Source: Hirundichthys speculiger
Lineage: Eukaryota; Chordata; Actinopteri; Beloniformes; Exocoetidae
Assembly (NCBI GenBank): GCA_018398805.1
Contig: JAGFBZ010000865.1
Location: 2,542,001 to 2,606,000 of the forward strand
Direction: 5' to 3'
Length of the DNA stretch: 64,000 nt
Below are positions 53,001-62,839 of this stretch, piece after piece. Position 1 is the stretch's first letter. Each line of letters begins with the position of its first letter. The position numbers and the translations under genes are program-made. The notes under the pieces were generated by a model that saw only the letters and a list, made by a program, of their open reading frames with translations, was not told the origin of the DNA and made no database searches.

Positions 53001-55730
53001 GTGGATCAAGGATTTCTGGATGGTCCAGGTCAGACTGTGCTTGGGAAAATGTCAAAGTGGAAAAGGAATTTGAGAAGTCCTGAAATAAGTTGGAACACAA
53101 TCTTGTTCTTGCACCGATCTGTGGTTCAATAACTGGCTTGAAGTTTAGACAAAAAAATAAAATAACAAGGTCTTTCAGAAGAGTGAAACACAGGTTTGAC
53201 TTTTTATTGGTTTTCTGCCAGCAGATTCAACAGTCACATTATTAAAAAAAAGAAAATGCAGCAAACTGAATCACCACATTGAACATTTGGCTGGAATCCC
53301 TCTTTTATTGATTTTTTTTTCTCCCCTTAGTGTTACTTGGCATATTTTTCTTTTACAAATGGGAGGTGGCTTTAAGTCTAATTTTGTACCAATGATTTCT
53401 GTTATTCTCTAGGTCAAATGAAACAAACCGAAAAGTTAGCTGTGCTGGTTTTGAACAGATTTCCTGTGATTCATAGATGTTTTGAAATAAAAAAGACCTG
53501 CTAAGTTTGGATAAGTCTGAGGTAGAGTATGATTGTATGTCCAGTTTGTCGTAGGCACACAGCCTGGTTAAAGAATTTAAAGAAAAGTTAAAACACTTTT
53601 CAGCTTTCAGCTCCTAAAGGCCGATACCGATAACTGATAACACACACATATACTTAAGATCATTACATCAATACTATGAACAAAACCAAAAACAGTTTTG
53701 ACTCTTTTAATGAACAGATATTTATTTTTTTCTTATGAAAAATTACTGGCAAGCCTCTCAAACATTTTCGTAAAGCTATCAAACAAATGCCGTGTTGACT
53801 GAAATATATATGTTATCGGGGCTACTCGTCATGATATTGGACTTATCGGGATGACGTCATCATTTCCTGTTATCGGCCTGATAGTTATCGGGTTGATAAT
53901 TATCGTGCATCCCTAGTTACCCTCCAGTTTCTAGTAATGTGTTGAATCGTCCTTCACCAAGTTTATCTCTGTATGCCAACCTTTAAATTTCACAAGCAGT
54001 TTCAAGGCCACAGACGAATTTTCACAACTGGAAGAAAATCTCTAATCTTTCTTGAGCTGGAGCTCAGCTCCTGTGATCTCAGTCAATTGGAGCAAATAAC
54101 GGAGTCTTTTCTCCATCTTGGCTTGGTTTTATAGTCTTTAGAAGCAGACCCTTTTAAAAATCTTTCAGGTTTGCAAAAACGTGGAGTGTATGGTCTGCAT
54201 TAGTTGTGTCGGCTTGCTGCAGACCAATATTTGACTCTTCTAAATCACCTTTCTGTTCCTCCCAGCATAGTTAAGGAAAGAGAAGCTACTCACCCCAGCT
54301 TTGAATAACTTATTTTCAGCTAAAATATATTAATCACTGCAGTATTTTTCCAGTGGGCTGCTCTTACCTGTTTGGTAAGGCAGTATAATTGTGCTCATGG
54401 AAGGATTTTTTTCCTACTGCGTGTGTTTTTCCACAGGGAGACACCGTTTATGAGACGGTTGTACCGTAGACGAGACAGAACTGGAGAAAATGGTCAACCC
54501 GATCGTACAGGAGTACTTTGAACACGGAGACACAAAAGAAGTCCAGGTAAACGATTTAAAACGAAGCGTTTTGTGTCTCTATAACTGTGTAATGTAGACC
54601 CAGAAGGAGTAGTTTTGGAGCACAATAATGCAACTCAGAGCCTCTGTCCACAGAAATGTGTATTAACAGGACTAGTTGGAAGTTCAGCAAACACCACATG
54701 CAGTTTTAGTTTATTTACTTTCACTTCTGCTTTGTCATTTTCCTCATCACCGGTCAGATGTTGCTGAAGGAGCTCAACCTGGGCCCCCATAAGTATGAGG
54801 TCTCCTCTTTGGCCGTGTCCCTTTCCCTCGAAGGCAAGGCCAGCCACAGAGAGCTGACCTCACGCCTGCTGTCCGATCTGTCCGGCAAGATGCTGTCACA
54901 GAGCGAGATGGCGCGCGCTTTCGACAAGATGCTTAAAGAGCTGCCAGACCTCATACTGGACACACCGGAGGCTCCACAGGTACAGACGAGCCTTGAATCT
55001 GTACGTTTTGTTATGTAGCTCAGGAGGACGGAGAGGCCCCGTAGGACCTGTCACGCTTAAAAGATTAAATATGTAAAAAATATAGACCAGATGAGTCCTT
55101 TTCTGTGCCCACTCAGAGAAAAAAAAAGATTCTTTTTGTACCCAGTCAGACGAGCACTTTGTCATTAGTGCTGTAGCGATGCACCAATATCGCAATACGA
55201 TACGATACACGATATTCGGCTCACGATACGATAATTCATCTTACAATACATTTACATAATTTTAATATCGCAGAATTGATAAAATCGCTCAGCTCTAGTT
55301 GTCATGATGGTGGTTGATGCGTTTTCTGTAATTAAATCAGGCAGTTGCACTTACACATTAGACATGCGTCTTTTGTGTCTCACAGATGTTAGGCCAGTTT
55401 GTAGCCAGAGCCATAGCGGACCACGTCCTTCCCATGAACTTCCTGGATTGTTATAAAGGCAAAGTGGACTGTGAGCATGCCAGGTGAGCACCAGCAGATT
55501 GCACGTTTTCGGCTACTTTTTTTACGACTTGTTAACTGTGTTCCGCCTCTTTCCAGAGTGGCTTTGGACCGCGCTGAGGTGCTGCTGTCCATGAAGAGGG
55601 AGATGGTTCGTTTAGATAACGTGTGGGGCGTCGGCGGAGGTCTGAGACCCGTCAAACACCTCATCAAAGAGGCAAGTTCAGAACGAGCAGGAAAAGTGCA
55701 CAAGCTTCTCCTGCGTCAACAAGCTCAGCA

Positions 55731-55768
<38 letters not shown>

Positions 55769-58700
55769 TTATATAATACAAACAGAAGGGAAAAATGCAT
55801 GCTGGGTAGAGGTCCACGGGCCAGCCCTCTGCTGTACTGCTGTGTCAGCAGAGCGGTTTTTCTCCCTGAGAAGCGGGAATGGTAAAAATGAGGGCACAGA
55901 TGCACGCCCTGCCTTCAGTTGACACACACACCCATGTACACTTTCTAAACAAACACTGCACCAAAATGTGGATTTTTTTTCCCCTTTCTTTCTCTTTTTT
56001 TACTGTGTATCTGGTGATAGACGTGGACGTTTCAAAAAAGCTCTTCTTGCAGAATGATTTGTTTCACAGCTTTTGTAAGTGCCTGTGAGCATGTTGCTTT
56101 GGTATGCCCTCTCACAGAGGACTGTGTAGCCTTCAGACCTTTGGACTCTCCTGTCCACATTTGATTTCCTGGCTGGTACTGTGCAGCCTGAGGAGGAGCT
56201 TTAGAAGCGCTCTCTCTCTCTCGTATGTCACGCGTTATTGCTGGGTTTAGGCGACAGGAGCATAACATAACCAGTCCCCGACCACAGATTTAATGAAATT
56301 ACTTTCTTCTTTGTGCATCATAGAAGCGTCGTAAATGGATATGTGGATGGATTTGAAATTAAATGGATATGTGGATGGATTTTTGTCTCCGACCGAAATC
56401 GTTTCCAGAGACATTTCTGCTGTCGCTGGATATTGGTGGGGACGTTGCTGGCGTCCCTACCCAATTCTGCACCCTCGCCTTCGTCCTCCTCTCTGTCTGC
56501 GTCCTTCTCTCGTCCACATCACAGCCTCCTCTTGTTTAGACTCAGAAACACACATTCCTGTGACTCATTGAATTGGACCCGGCATTCGCTCAGAATCACT
56601 GGTCTAGCTCAAATGGTTTTGAGCGCCTTGCAATGGTCACGATCTTCTCAGATACCAAGTGGTATGACTAATTGCTACATAAATAGGCTTTAAAGTACAA
56701 CGCTGTTCCTTGATGTACATTCAGATTAGCAGCGAGAGGGACATAACCAAGTATACTCAGAAAGGAAGCAGAGATTAAAAGATTAAAGCACACTTTCAAA
56801 GCAAGATGTTTTTTTTTCTTTTTTGACCTGCCAGAAAGTATATGTGTGAAAGGCCTTATTTTCCCAAGAACATCAGATTAATATGTTGAAGCTGTACTTG
56901 TTGTCACCAGCTCTGCTCAGCTACTGTAATGTAACATTTAAGTGTCTAATGGAAATAACAGAGACTTGTCTCTGACAATTTGGTGCACTTCATTCAAACA
57001 GCTAATCTTTTAATTTGTGTGTTTTCTGCAGATGAACCTCCTGCTCAAAGAGTACCTGATATCAGGAGACGTGTCGGAGGCAGAGCACTGTCTGCGAGAC
57101 CTGGAAGTCCCTCACTTCCACCATGAGCTGGTCTATGAGGTAGTTCACACCATTATGTTCTATCAGTCTTGAAAAGTAGCTGTTTTTCTCGACGTGTTAT
57201 TCTCACATTTATTACAGGAATCATGCTGAAAGCCACAAATGGCATCTTTGTCAGAATGTCTTTATCCTCAGCCAAGATGGCTGAAGAGCTCAACTGTAAA
57301 ATTGAATCTCTGCCATGACTGTCATTTCTGTTTCTGCCAAGGACATCGTGTGTTTGGCAGCGACTTTGTCTCATTTGCATTAAACGTAGTCACAGAGCTC
57401 AGAACAAATCAATTCAAAATGTGTACTTGCATAAACATACAGCGAATGCATCGTGATTTTAAAATTGTGCCGAGTGAAAAGATGGGCAGGCTGCCTCCTT
57501 CTGCTCCGTGCTGCGTCAGTGACATAACGGTTTTCAGACTTGAGTAGCCCTAAACAAGTGACAGTGTTGTCTTTTGTTTTCCCCAGAGTTTTTTTTAAGT
57601 CTGTGCTCACTTAAGACGCCCAGATTTACTTCAGTCATTTCTGCCTTTCTTTTGATCTAAAGAAATATCTACCTCTGTTTTATATTTTATACATTTAAAT
57701 TTCTTTTTTTTTTTAACCTCTATGGGTGAAATCGGATGTTCCTGTTTCGGTATTTCAAAAGATTAAAAGAGTTATTTCTATTGGCCGTTCGGTATGATCT
57801 CTTTCTTTTGTCTTTGTTTTGTTTTACGCTCATCTTCCTTCTGCTTTTCATCTTTGCTCCAAGGCCAGTCTAATAACAGTTCAAGAGTAAACAAAATGTT
57901 GGATTTAAAGTAAAGTTAGATGTCCCAGGTGGCAGCTTTGAGTTAATAAGTGAAGGATGAAGGATTGAATGAAGGATTCATGAAGAATCAGACAATTTGT
58001 AAGTTAAGGATTCAGTCCGATTCAGACTCCGATGCACCAGGAGTGTGTGAAGTATGTAGTTTTTTTTTTTTTGTCCCTATCTGACAGTATGGATGTTGGA
58101 TGACACTGTTAAACACTACAGCTGCACACCCCCACATCTCTGACATTTAATGACTTATGAGCTCAGTAAACTTGGGGTTGTAAATTCTCCTGAATCTCCT
58201 CTGTTTAGTGAGTATCTTACGTTCACCTAACATTTTTAATGGTGTTTTTTTTCTTTTCTTTTTTATATGTCACATTCATATCCAACATTCTTAACATGAT
58301 TTAGTTTCCTAGTTTGGCGTCGGATGGAAAAGCACCGACTTGAACTTTAGATGCAGACAAAAAAAAAAGCTCACCTCATGATTTCCTCTTGTAAGTTTCT
58401 GACCAGCAAAACTTGGATGGCATCAAGAGGTGGTATATGATCTGATGGGAGCTGTAATAAGTCTGGTCCGTGCTATGCAGATGTTTGCAGCTGCCTTCTA
58501 CATTAATGCATTTGATTCTGCTCATCTGTCAGGCTATAGTGATGGTGCTGGAGTCGAAAGGAGACACCGCCAGTCATATGATGATGAAACTTCTGCAGTC
58601 CCTCTGGAAAACGGGTCTTATCACTGTGGATCAGATGAACAGGGTTGGTCTCTTTGTTGCGTAATAACTGAAAGCTGAAATACATAAATGTTTTAGATTA

Positions 58701-59255
58701 TATGTACTCGTCCTTTTTTTTTTGCAAAATGGACAACTGGACACAATCGTACCTTTTGTGTTTACTCGCAGGGCTTCCAGCGTGTTTATGATGAGCTCCC
58801 TGAAATCAGCCTGGACGTACCACATGCCCACACGATCATGGAGACCTTTGTGGACCTCTGCTACCAGGAGTCTGTCATCACCAAACAGCTGAGAGATGCC
58901 TGTCCCTCCAGGTTGGTTCGACAAAAATAAGCTTTGCATTTTTCCGTCTTCTGAATTCGACCATTATATTCGAAAAATATCTATTTTAGTTAAATTAACA
59001 TGAGAAAAAAAACCAAACATACTCTGCAACTTTGAAACTAAGGTTTTCTTGACTGTGAAGGAACACAGCTTCTGGTGAAGGACGTTTTTTTGTTTTGTTT
59101 TGTTTTTTTTTGCCTCCCATGACTAAGGTCAGAATTTGACCTTGCAAGAAGAACTGGTTAAGTTTATTTTCTAGTAACACGTTTCAAACTTTCTCTCCAC
59201 TAGAGGGCGGAAGCGTTTTGTAAGTGAAGGAGACGGTGGCCTGATCAAGAACTGA
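40746..59255 (+). CDS. pdcd4: Programmed cell death 4 (pdcd4), eleven coding exons, frameshift in exon 4
   Basis: The coding exons are 40746-40791, 50628-50930, 51243-51340, 54437-54546, 54758-54979, 55386-55483, 55557-55671, 57032-57139, 58533-58643, 58772-58911 and 59204-59255. They sum to 1403 nt. Restoring one base in exon 4 would give about 467 codons, against 469 in human PDCD4. Known role: a nuclear/cytoplasmic tumour suppressor whose two MA3 domains bind eIF4A and block cap-dependent translation. Visible features are the basic stretch RLKAKAKRRLRR, the GRGLPKKGGAGGKGVWG linker, MA3-1 (about 160-285), MA3-2 (about 326-445), and the C-terminal RKRFVSEGDGG Akt-type site. The MA3 sequences leave no doubt about the family. 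Teleosts often have two copies (a and b); I cannot say which this is. Confidence 0.96.
43297..44550 (-). mobile_element. hAT-type element with perfect 8-bp target duplication
   Basis: The ends are inverted (TAGGGATGCACGATAA at the left, TTATCGTGCACCCCTA at the right). They are flanked by an exact 8-bp duplication GTAGTTAT (43289-43296 and 44551-44558), the hAT signature. On the minus strand near 44095-43950, broken frames keep a BED-finger remnant, VICDTCSKRR then TSFNTSNLISHLKHNR. No catalytic domain is seen, so this is a non-autonomous derivative. Confidence 0.88.
47606..47644. repeat. TC microsatellite
   Basis: About nineteen TC repeats with one CCC interruption. Confidence 0.9.
49100..49560. 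repeat. Teleost dispersed repeat
   Basis: GAGGCAACAGTGGAGAGGAA, AACCTCCAGCAGACCCAGAC and GCCATCTGCCTCGACCAGCT follow an AATTCAATT-rich start. This matches the general text of a high-copy fish interspersed repeat seen also at 36.65 kb. A 103-codon frame here (49316-49627) is a by-product. Confidence 0.6.
50142..50470 (-). mobile_element. LINE reverse-transcriptase fragment just upstream of pdcd4 exon 2
   Basis: On the minus strand, FDGSPQGSILTS (reverse-transcriptase SPQG motif) is followed in broken frames by LGINASNTKEMVIDFWKN (typical xxNxxKTKEMxxDF) and SNQELEVQHSCLGN. It lies about 160 bp before the exon-2 acceptor. Confidence 0.7.
50628..50930 (+). CDS. pdcd4: pdcd4 coding exon 2 (N-terminal regulatory region)
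   Basis: The acceptor is CTGACCACAG and the donor AAG|GTACGA. The exon encodes an acidic start (SDDEDALNEVEVNGNW), the helix HEARLKAKAKRRLRR, and a Ser-rich segment SSSRNSTSDSFSES where mammals carry the S6K1 / beta-TrCP degron. It ends in RSRTGKGRGLPKK-type sequence. RRLRRS keeps a basophilic kinase consensus, but the DSG core is missing. Confidence 0.95.
50931..51242 (+). other. pdcd4 intron 2
   Basis: 312 bp, GT-AG, no recognised element. Confidence 0.85.
51243..51340 (+). CDS. pdcd4: pdcd4 coding exon 3 (linker)
   Basis: The acceptor is TTGTCTTCAG and the donor CACAG|GTGAGA. It encodes GGAGGKGVWGAAGMVYEDEE and DPNYDESAQ, the strongly conserved linker just before MA3-1. The phase is 1 in and 0 out. 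Confidence 0.97.
51341..54436 (+). other. pdcd4 intron 3
   Basis: A 3.1-kb GT-AG intron with T-rich tracts (51461-51474) and a truncated hAT copy (53602-53915). Nothing else recognised. Confidence 0.7.
53602..53915. mobile_element. Truncated copy of the 43.3-kb hAT family
   Basis: It matches the 43297-44550 element closely at both ends of its length: CAATACTATGAACAAAACCA, GGCAAGCCTCTCAAACATTT and ATCGGGATGACGTCAT, ending ATCGTGCATCCCTA. The first about 50 bp, including the left terminal repeat, and the whole centre are missing. Confidence 0.85.
54437..54546 (+). CDS. pdcd4: pdcd4 coding exon 4, disrupted by a one-base frameshift
   Basis: Flanking splice sites are sound (TTTTCCACAG acceptor, CCAG|GTAAAC donor). 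The first ten codons read GDTVYETVVP and then hit TAG at 54467-54469. One frame over, from 54466, the sequence resumes as VDETELEKMVNPIVQEYFEH and GDTKEVQ, which is conserved Pdcd4. The exon is 110 nt, but phase 0 on both sides requires a multiple of three. One base therefore appears to be missing around 54464-54466. It is either a sequence error or a real null allele. Confidence 0.93.
54758..54979 (+). CDS. pdcd4: pdcd4 coding exon 5 (MA3 domain 1)
   Basis: 74 codons in phase 0 on both sides include LAVSLSLEGKASHRELTSRL and FDKMLKELPDLILDTPEAPQ, the core of the first MA3 domain that contacts eIF4A. Acceptor CACCGGTCAG; donor ACAG|GTACAG. Confidence 0.98.
54980..55385 (+). other. pdcd4 intron 5
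   Basis: 406 bp, GT-AG, containing a 132-bp miniature hAT element. Confidence 0.8.
55166..55297. mobile_element. 132-bp miniature hAT element
   Basis: Inverted ends TAGTGCTGTAGCGAT and ATCGCTCAGCTCTA match those of the 24.5-kb element, as do internal CGATACGATAC phrases and GCAGAATTGATAAAATCGC. Flanking 8-mers TTTGTCAT (55158-55165) and GTTGTCAT (55298-55305) agree at seven of eight positions, an hAT-size target duplication. Confidence 0.85.
55386..55483 (+). CDS. pdcd4: pdcd4 coding exon 6 (MA3 domain 1, end)
   Basis: It encodes MLGQFVARAIADHVLPMNFL and DCYKGKVDCEHA plus two bases of Arg. Acceptor GTGTCTCACAG; donor CCAG|GTGAGC. Confidence 0.98.
55557..55671 (+). CDS. pdcd4: pdcd4 coding exon 7, followed by a GC donor
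   Basis: After CTCTTTCCAG the exon completes Arg and encodes VALDRAEVLLSMKREMVRLD then NVWGVGGGLRPVKHLIKE. The only junction that joins in frame to exon 8 is GAG|GCAAGT, a GC donor with an otherwise perfect consensus. The homologous mammalian stretch (VKE-IDMLLKEY) aligns without a gap to IKE-MNLLLKEY. Confidence 0.95.
55672..57031 (+). other. pdcd4 intron 7 (GC-AG)
   Basis: The intron starts GCAAGT and ends TTTTCTGCAG. It contains a T-run of about 30 bases (55733-55762) and a tandem 27-bp duplication (56333-56386). Confidence 0.8.
56333..56386. repeat. 27-bp tandem duplication
   Basis: AAATGGATATGTGGATGGAT occurs twice in direct tandem, separated by TTGAAATT. Confidence 0.85.
57032..57139 (+). 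CDS. pdcd4: pdcd4 coding exon 8 (MA3 domain 2, start)
   Basis: 36 codons read MNLLLKEYLISGDVSEAEHC then LRDLEVPHFHHELVYE. EAEHC and PHFHHELV are hallmarks of the second MA3 domain. Acceptor TTTTCTGCAG; donor TGAG|GTAGTT. Confidence 0.98.
57140..58532 (+). other. pdcd4 intron 8
   Basis: A 1.4-kb GT-AG intron, AT-rich with several T-runs; no element recognised. Confidence 0.7.
58533..58643 (+). CDS. pdcd4: pdcd4 coding exon 9 (MA3 domain 2)
   Basis: 37 codons read AIVMVLESKGDTASHMMMKL then LQSLWKTGLITVDQMNR. Acceptor CATCTGTCAG; donor CAGG|GTTGGT is weak but the only one that keeps the frame. Confidence 0.97.
58772..58911 (+). CDS. pdcd4: pdcd4 coding exon 10 (MA3 domain 2, end)
   Basis: It encodes GFQRVYDELPEISLDVPHAH then TIMETFVDLCYQESVITKQ and LRDACPS, plus two bases of Arg. 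Acceptor TTACTCGCAG; donor CCAG|GTTGGT. Confidence 0.98.
59204..59255 (+). CDS. pdcd4: pdcd4 last coding exon
   Basis: After CTCCACTAG the exon encodes GRKRFVSEGDGGLIKN and TGA. RKRFVS matches the Akt / basophilic kinase site around human Ser457. The tail is three residues shorter than the human ending. Confidence 0.96.
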
Positions 59256-60455
59256 TCCACAAGAGGAAGAGCAGAAGGAGGAGGGGGGAGGAGGGGGAGG
59301 GGTGTCCACTGGTTCTCTGACCCTGTTTCAACCTCCGCATGTTTCCCCAAAAGTGGGCATGTTCCTCTCCTGATAATGTCGTTACACAAACCAGCATTTA
59401 CGTTCAGTGAGAGTAAGCTGAAGAGTGGCCAGAGCGTTCAGTTCCTTTCATCTAGTTAATCACTGTTTTTGACAATTTTTGAAGAATACTCCATTTCTGG
59501 GGTTGACGTGACCCTTTCGCCTCAGTCTTTGTACCGGTCAAGAATAATACATGTGGGAGCTGTGGGGAGACATTTGGACTGGCTGGGGTTTCTTTTTTCT
59601 TTTTTTTTCCCCTTCTTCCTTTTCTTCTTCTTTTTCTCTCTATTCAAGGCTTCGCCAAGCCTTCTTTTTTTTTTTTTTTTTTTTTGGGTCCCATACAGTG
59701 CGCCATAAATGGTGGGATAAAACCCTTGGAGAACGGAGCATACTGTCCAGTCAGGGAGCACTTGGTTATTCAGCTCAGCAGCAAGGATCTAAACCTTTTT
59801 ATTTTCTGCTGCAAATTGTTTGAAACAATTTCTAGGACATCTTTCTTTGTATGTTCTTTTTCAAGTTGTTCTATTGATACTTCATGAACAGTGAATTTTT
59901 TCTTCTTTTTTTCTTTTTCTTTTGAAAGTTGGTCACTGAGCCAAGTGTTTACTTTGTAAAGCAGCAGTCTAAGCAAGAGGTGTCTGGTCATGCTTTGGGT
60001 TCTTATTTGAAAGTTGGACAAATATAGTTCAGAAACCATTTCTGAAAATGAGAAATTGGGATTTACGTGTGCTAATGTGGGGGTTCATGATAATTATGTC
60101 AAAATTAAAAAAAAAAAAAAAAAAGCAATATTATCAACCCTAAGTTTGCTTGCACTTGCAATGAATGCATCTACTGCCATATGGGAAGCAGATGATTCTG
60201 AACAGGTAACTTTGAATAATTATAATAATTTAAGAAAAAAGACTTGATGCAGGCAGCATTAGGAAATGGTCTTCAAACCAAGTTGGAATTGGTTTCATGC
60301 CTGATAAATCTGGTTCCAGCACTTCAATACATTGGAAAGCAGTTTGTCAGTTAGACTTTTCTACCCATGTCCAACAGTTTTACATGTTGTGCAAAGTTAT
60401 GCAAAATATTTCATTCAAAAATCTTTCATTCAATAAAAAGCCAACAAACAAATGT
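59256..60455 (+). other. pdcd4 3' UTR (predicted extent)
   Basis: It begins with a purine-rich run (about 59260-59301) and contains T-rich tracts. A 6-mer complement to the miR-21 seed (TAAGCT) lies at 59414-59419. The first AATAAA is at 60432-60437, so cleavage near 60455 is plausible; a second AATAAA is at 60921-60926. The exact end is not established. Confidence 0.45.
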
Positions 60456-60990
60456 CTGCATTCTTGTTGTTTGTGTCAGCGGTATGAGTGAAAGTTTCAG
60501 CAAATGAATGTGACTGAGCAAGAAAAGATCTAAATCATCGGTTGTGATCTGTCAGACTTAACTTTTCCTGTTTTAGGTCAGTTAGTATTACCAACAATTT
60601 TCAGTTTGCTAAATGTCAGAATAACGAGAGAATTATTTTTATTACTTTCTTCTAAGACACATTTCTGTATTTAAAGAAGTCACTAAGTTCATTTTCCTGC
60701 CTTTTCAGGAATGTGTGTGTGTTACTCTGCGATAGATAAGCAAACCAGAGTAGAAGCCAATCTGTCACAGAGCGTTTGAGTGATCACACCTGTATAGCTA
60801 GATAGGCGTTGACCTAGGCTATAAAAAGCTTGTCTTCCTTTGTTCTCTGATTTTCTCTCATCGGCTCAAGAAAGTCCCAGACTGCTGCAGGAGTATGTCA
60901 TTGTGCCTCTTTTTCTTGTAAATAAATATTTTTATGCATTTTAAAAGTTGGCTTGGAGCAGCATCCTTTATATCCTGACACTTCAACACT
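60456..60990. other. Sequence downstream of pdcd4
   Basis: No gene seen. A TATA-like CTATAAAAAGC (60820-60830) is followed about 90 bp later by AATAAA (60921-60926), an arrangement that could be promoter and poly(A) signal of a solo LTR, but no LTR ends are visible. Confidence 0.3.
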
Positions 60991-60994
60991 GCAC

Positions 60995-61945
60995 AACGAA
61001 ATCAAGAGAAGAAAAGGCCTCAAAAGCCACATCATTGTCGCCAGGAGATCTCCAAACTTCTGGCAACAAAAACTACAATATCAGGAAGAAAATTGTGGAC
61101 CTCCACACATCTGGTTCATCCTTGGATACAATGTCCAGATGCTTGAAGGTGCCACATTCATCTGTTCAAACAATCATGCAAGTATAAACACCATGTCCAG
61201 CCATCATACTGCTCAGGCAGGAGACAGGTTCTGTGTCTCAGAAATGAATGTGTTTGAGTCCAAAATGTGCATATGAACCCCAAAACAAAATCAAAGCCTG
61301 GTGAAGATGCTGGCTGAAGCTGGTAAGAGTGTCATTTTCAACAGTGAAATGAGTACTGACATGGGCTGAAAGGCCACTCAGCAACAAAGAAGCCATGACT
61401 CCAAAAGAAACAAACAAACCAACAAAAAAAAAAAAAAAAGATTTCAGTTTGCAAATCCACATGGGGAAAAAGACCTTAATTTTCAGAGACGTGCGCTGTG
61501 GTCTGATAAAATTTTAATTGAACTGTTTTGTTTTTTTTCCATAATGACCATCCTCACATTTGGAGGAAAATGGGGGAAGTTTGCAAGCCTGAGAACATCA
61601 TCTCAACTGTGAAGTATGGGGGTGGCAGCATTATGTTGTGGAAGTGTTAGGCATAAGACATAAGTCAGGAATTTGAAGATTGGATCTATTTATGAGTCAC
61701 TGACCCTAACCACACCACCAAATAAGTTACAAAGTGGCTTAAAAACAACAAAGCAAATATTTTAGAGTGGCCATCACAAAGCCCTGATCTCAATGCTATA
61801 GAAACTTTGTGAGCAGAGCCGAAAAGATGTGCGTGAGCAAGGCAGCCTACCAACCTGACTCTGTTCCTCCAGTTCTGTCAGCAGGAATGGATCAAAATTC
61901 CAGTAAAACTATTGTGAGAAGCCTGTGGAAGAAAACCCAAAACGC
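60995..61945 (+). mobile_element. Decayed Tc1-like transposon
   Basis: On the + strand, KKIVDLHTSGSSLDTMSRCL and KVPHSSVQTIMQV are the N-terminal helix-turn-helix of Tc1 transposase. Later phrases are CATAATGACCATCCTCACAT, GTATGGGGGTGGCAGCATTA and TGGCCATCACAAAGCCCTGA. Frameshifts, a deletion of part of the catalytic core, and stops make it inactive. Confidence 0.85.
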
Positions 61946-62685
61946 GTCATTCCTCCATGTTACATCAGATCTGCTCCATCTGTTCACTGTCCTGCTGTTC
62001 TCTAGCTGGTTACTTCAGTGCGGCTCCATCTAGTGGCACAGATGTGTAATAACAACAGAAAGTCTGTTCCTTGATTACAAAACAAAGCCTGTTTGCTAAA
62101 ATTGAAATATAAAAAAAAAAAGGATTTTTTTTTTTGTGTTAGATTAAAAAACGGAAAAAAATAAAAAGTCACTTTTTAATTTTTAAAATTTTTGATGGAC
62201 AATCAAAAATGGAAAAAACAAATGATACACAGATAATTACGGATTGATAAAGCTACTGAACTTTAACATGGACATTTTCATTTTAAAATTCTCCCAGATG
62301 GAGGATTCAACAGAAACAAGGTTTTTTGTAACAACTGACAAGTTGAACTCCCCGTTAAAAGTTTCTGCTGTTACCTCAGAAATGACCTGTTTTAATGTTC
62401 TGATTGTGCTGAGCCACAATCATTTTGTTGGTTTTTGTTTGTAGACGTTTTTTTTTTTTTTTTTAATTTATAAAAACAGGATGACATTAATGCCCTGGCA
62501 GTGGCAATAAGCTTTATTTTATTTAACATTTTTTAAGATTAGATTTACACTAAATATGTGTTACTGACAAGTGCTGATGTTAAAAGTGTTTGAACAACAA
62601 ATGTTATGGCACTTTAGTTCATATGGCAGCAGAACATTTCAATAAAAGTGACCTTTACACTACTTTTGAATTTGTTATTTGATTT
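61946..62685. other. Unassigned sequence
   Basis: AT-rich, with A- and T-runs; no element or gene recognised. Confidence 0.5.
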
Positions 62686-62689
62686 TTCG

Positions 62690-62772
62690 TATACAATGCG
62701 ATTAATTGTGATTAATCAGGGGAATTATGCGATTAATCATGATGAAAATTTTTAATTGTTGCCCAGCCCTAA
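62690..62772. repeat. Terminal fragment of a GATTAATC-type hAT miniature element
   Basis: GCGATTAATTGTGATTAATC and ATTGTTGCCCAGCCCTA match the end of a common fish hAT-like miniature family (AGGGCTGGGCAA...). The opposite end is not found nearby. Confidence 0.5.
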
Positions 62773-62839
62773 TTATCATATTACATTATATTAGGAACTA
62801 ACAACTACTTTTCCTCAGTATTCTGTATGTTTGAGGTAC

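Noticed and set aside
54437..54480. Alternative splicing that could skip the pdcd4 exon-4 stop
   Set aside because: The AG at 54468-54469 could act as an acceptor, but it would join in the wrong frame, and no suitable upstream donor restores it. Skipping the whole exon removes 110 nt and also breaks the frame.
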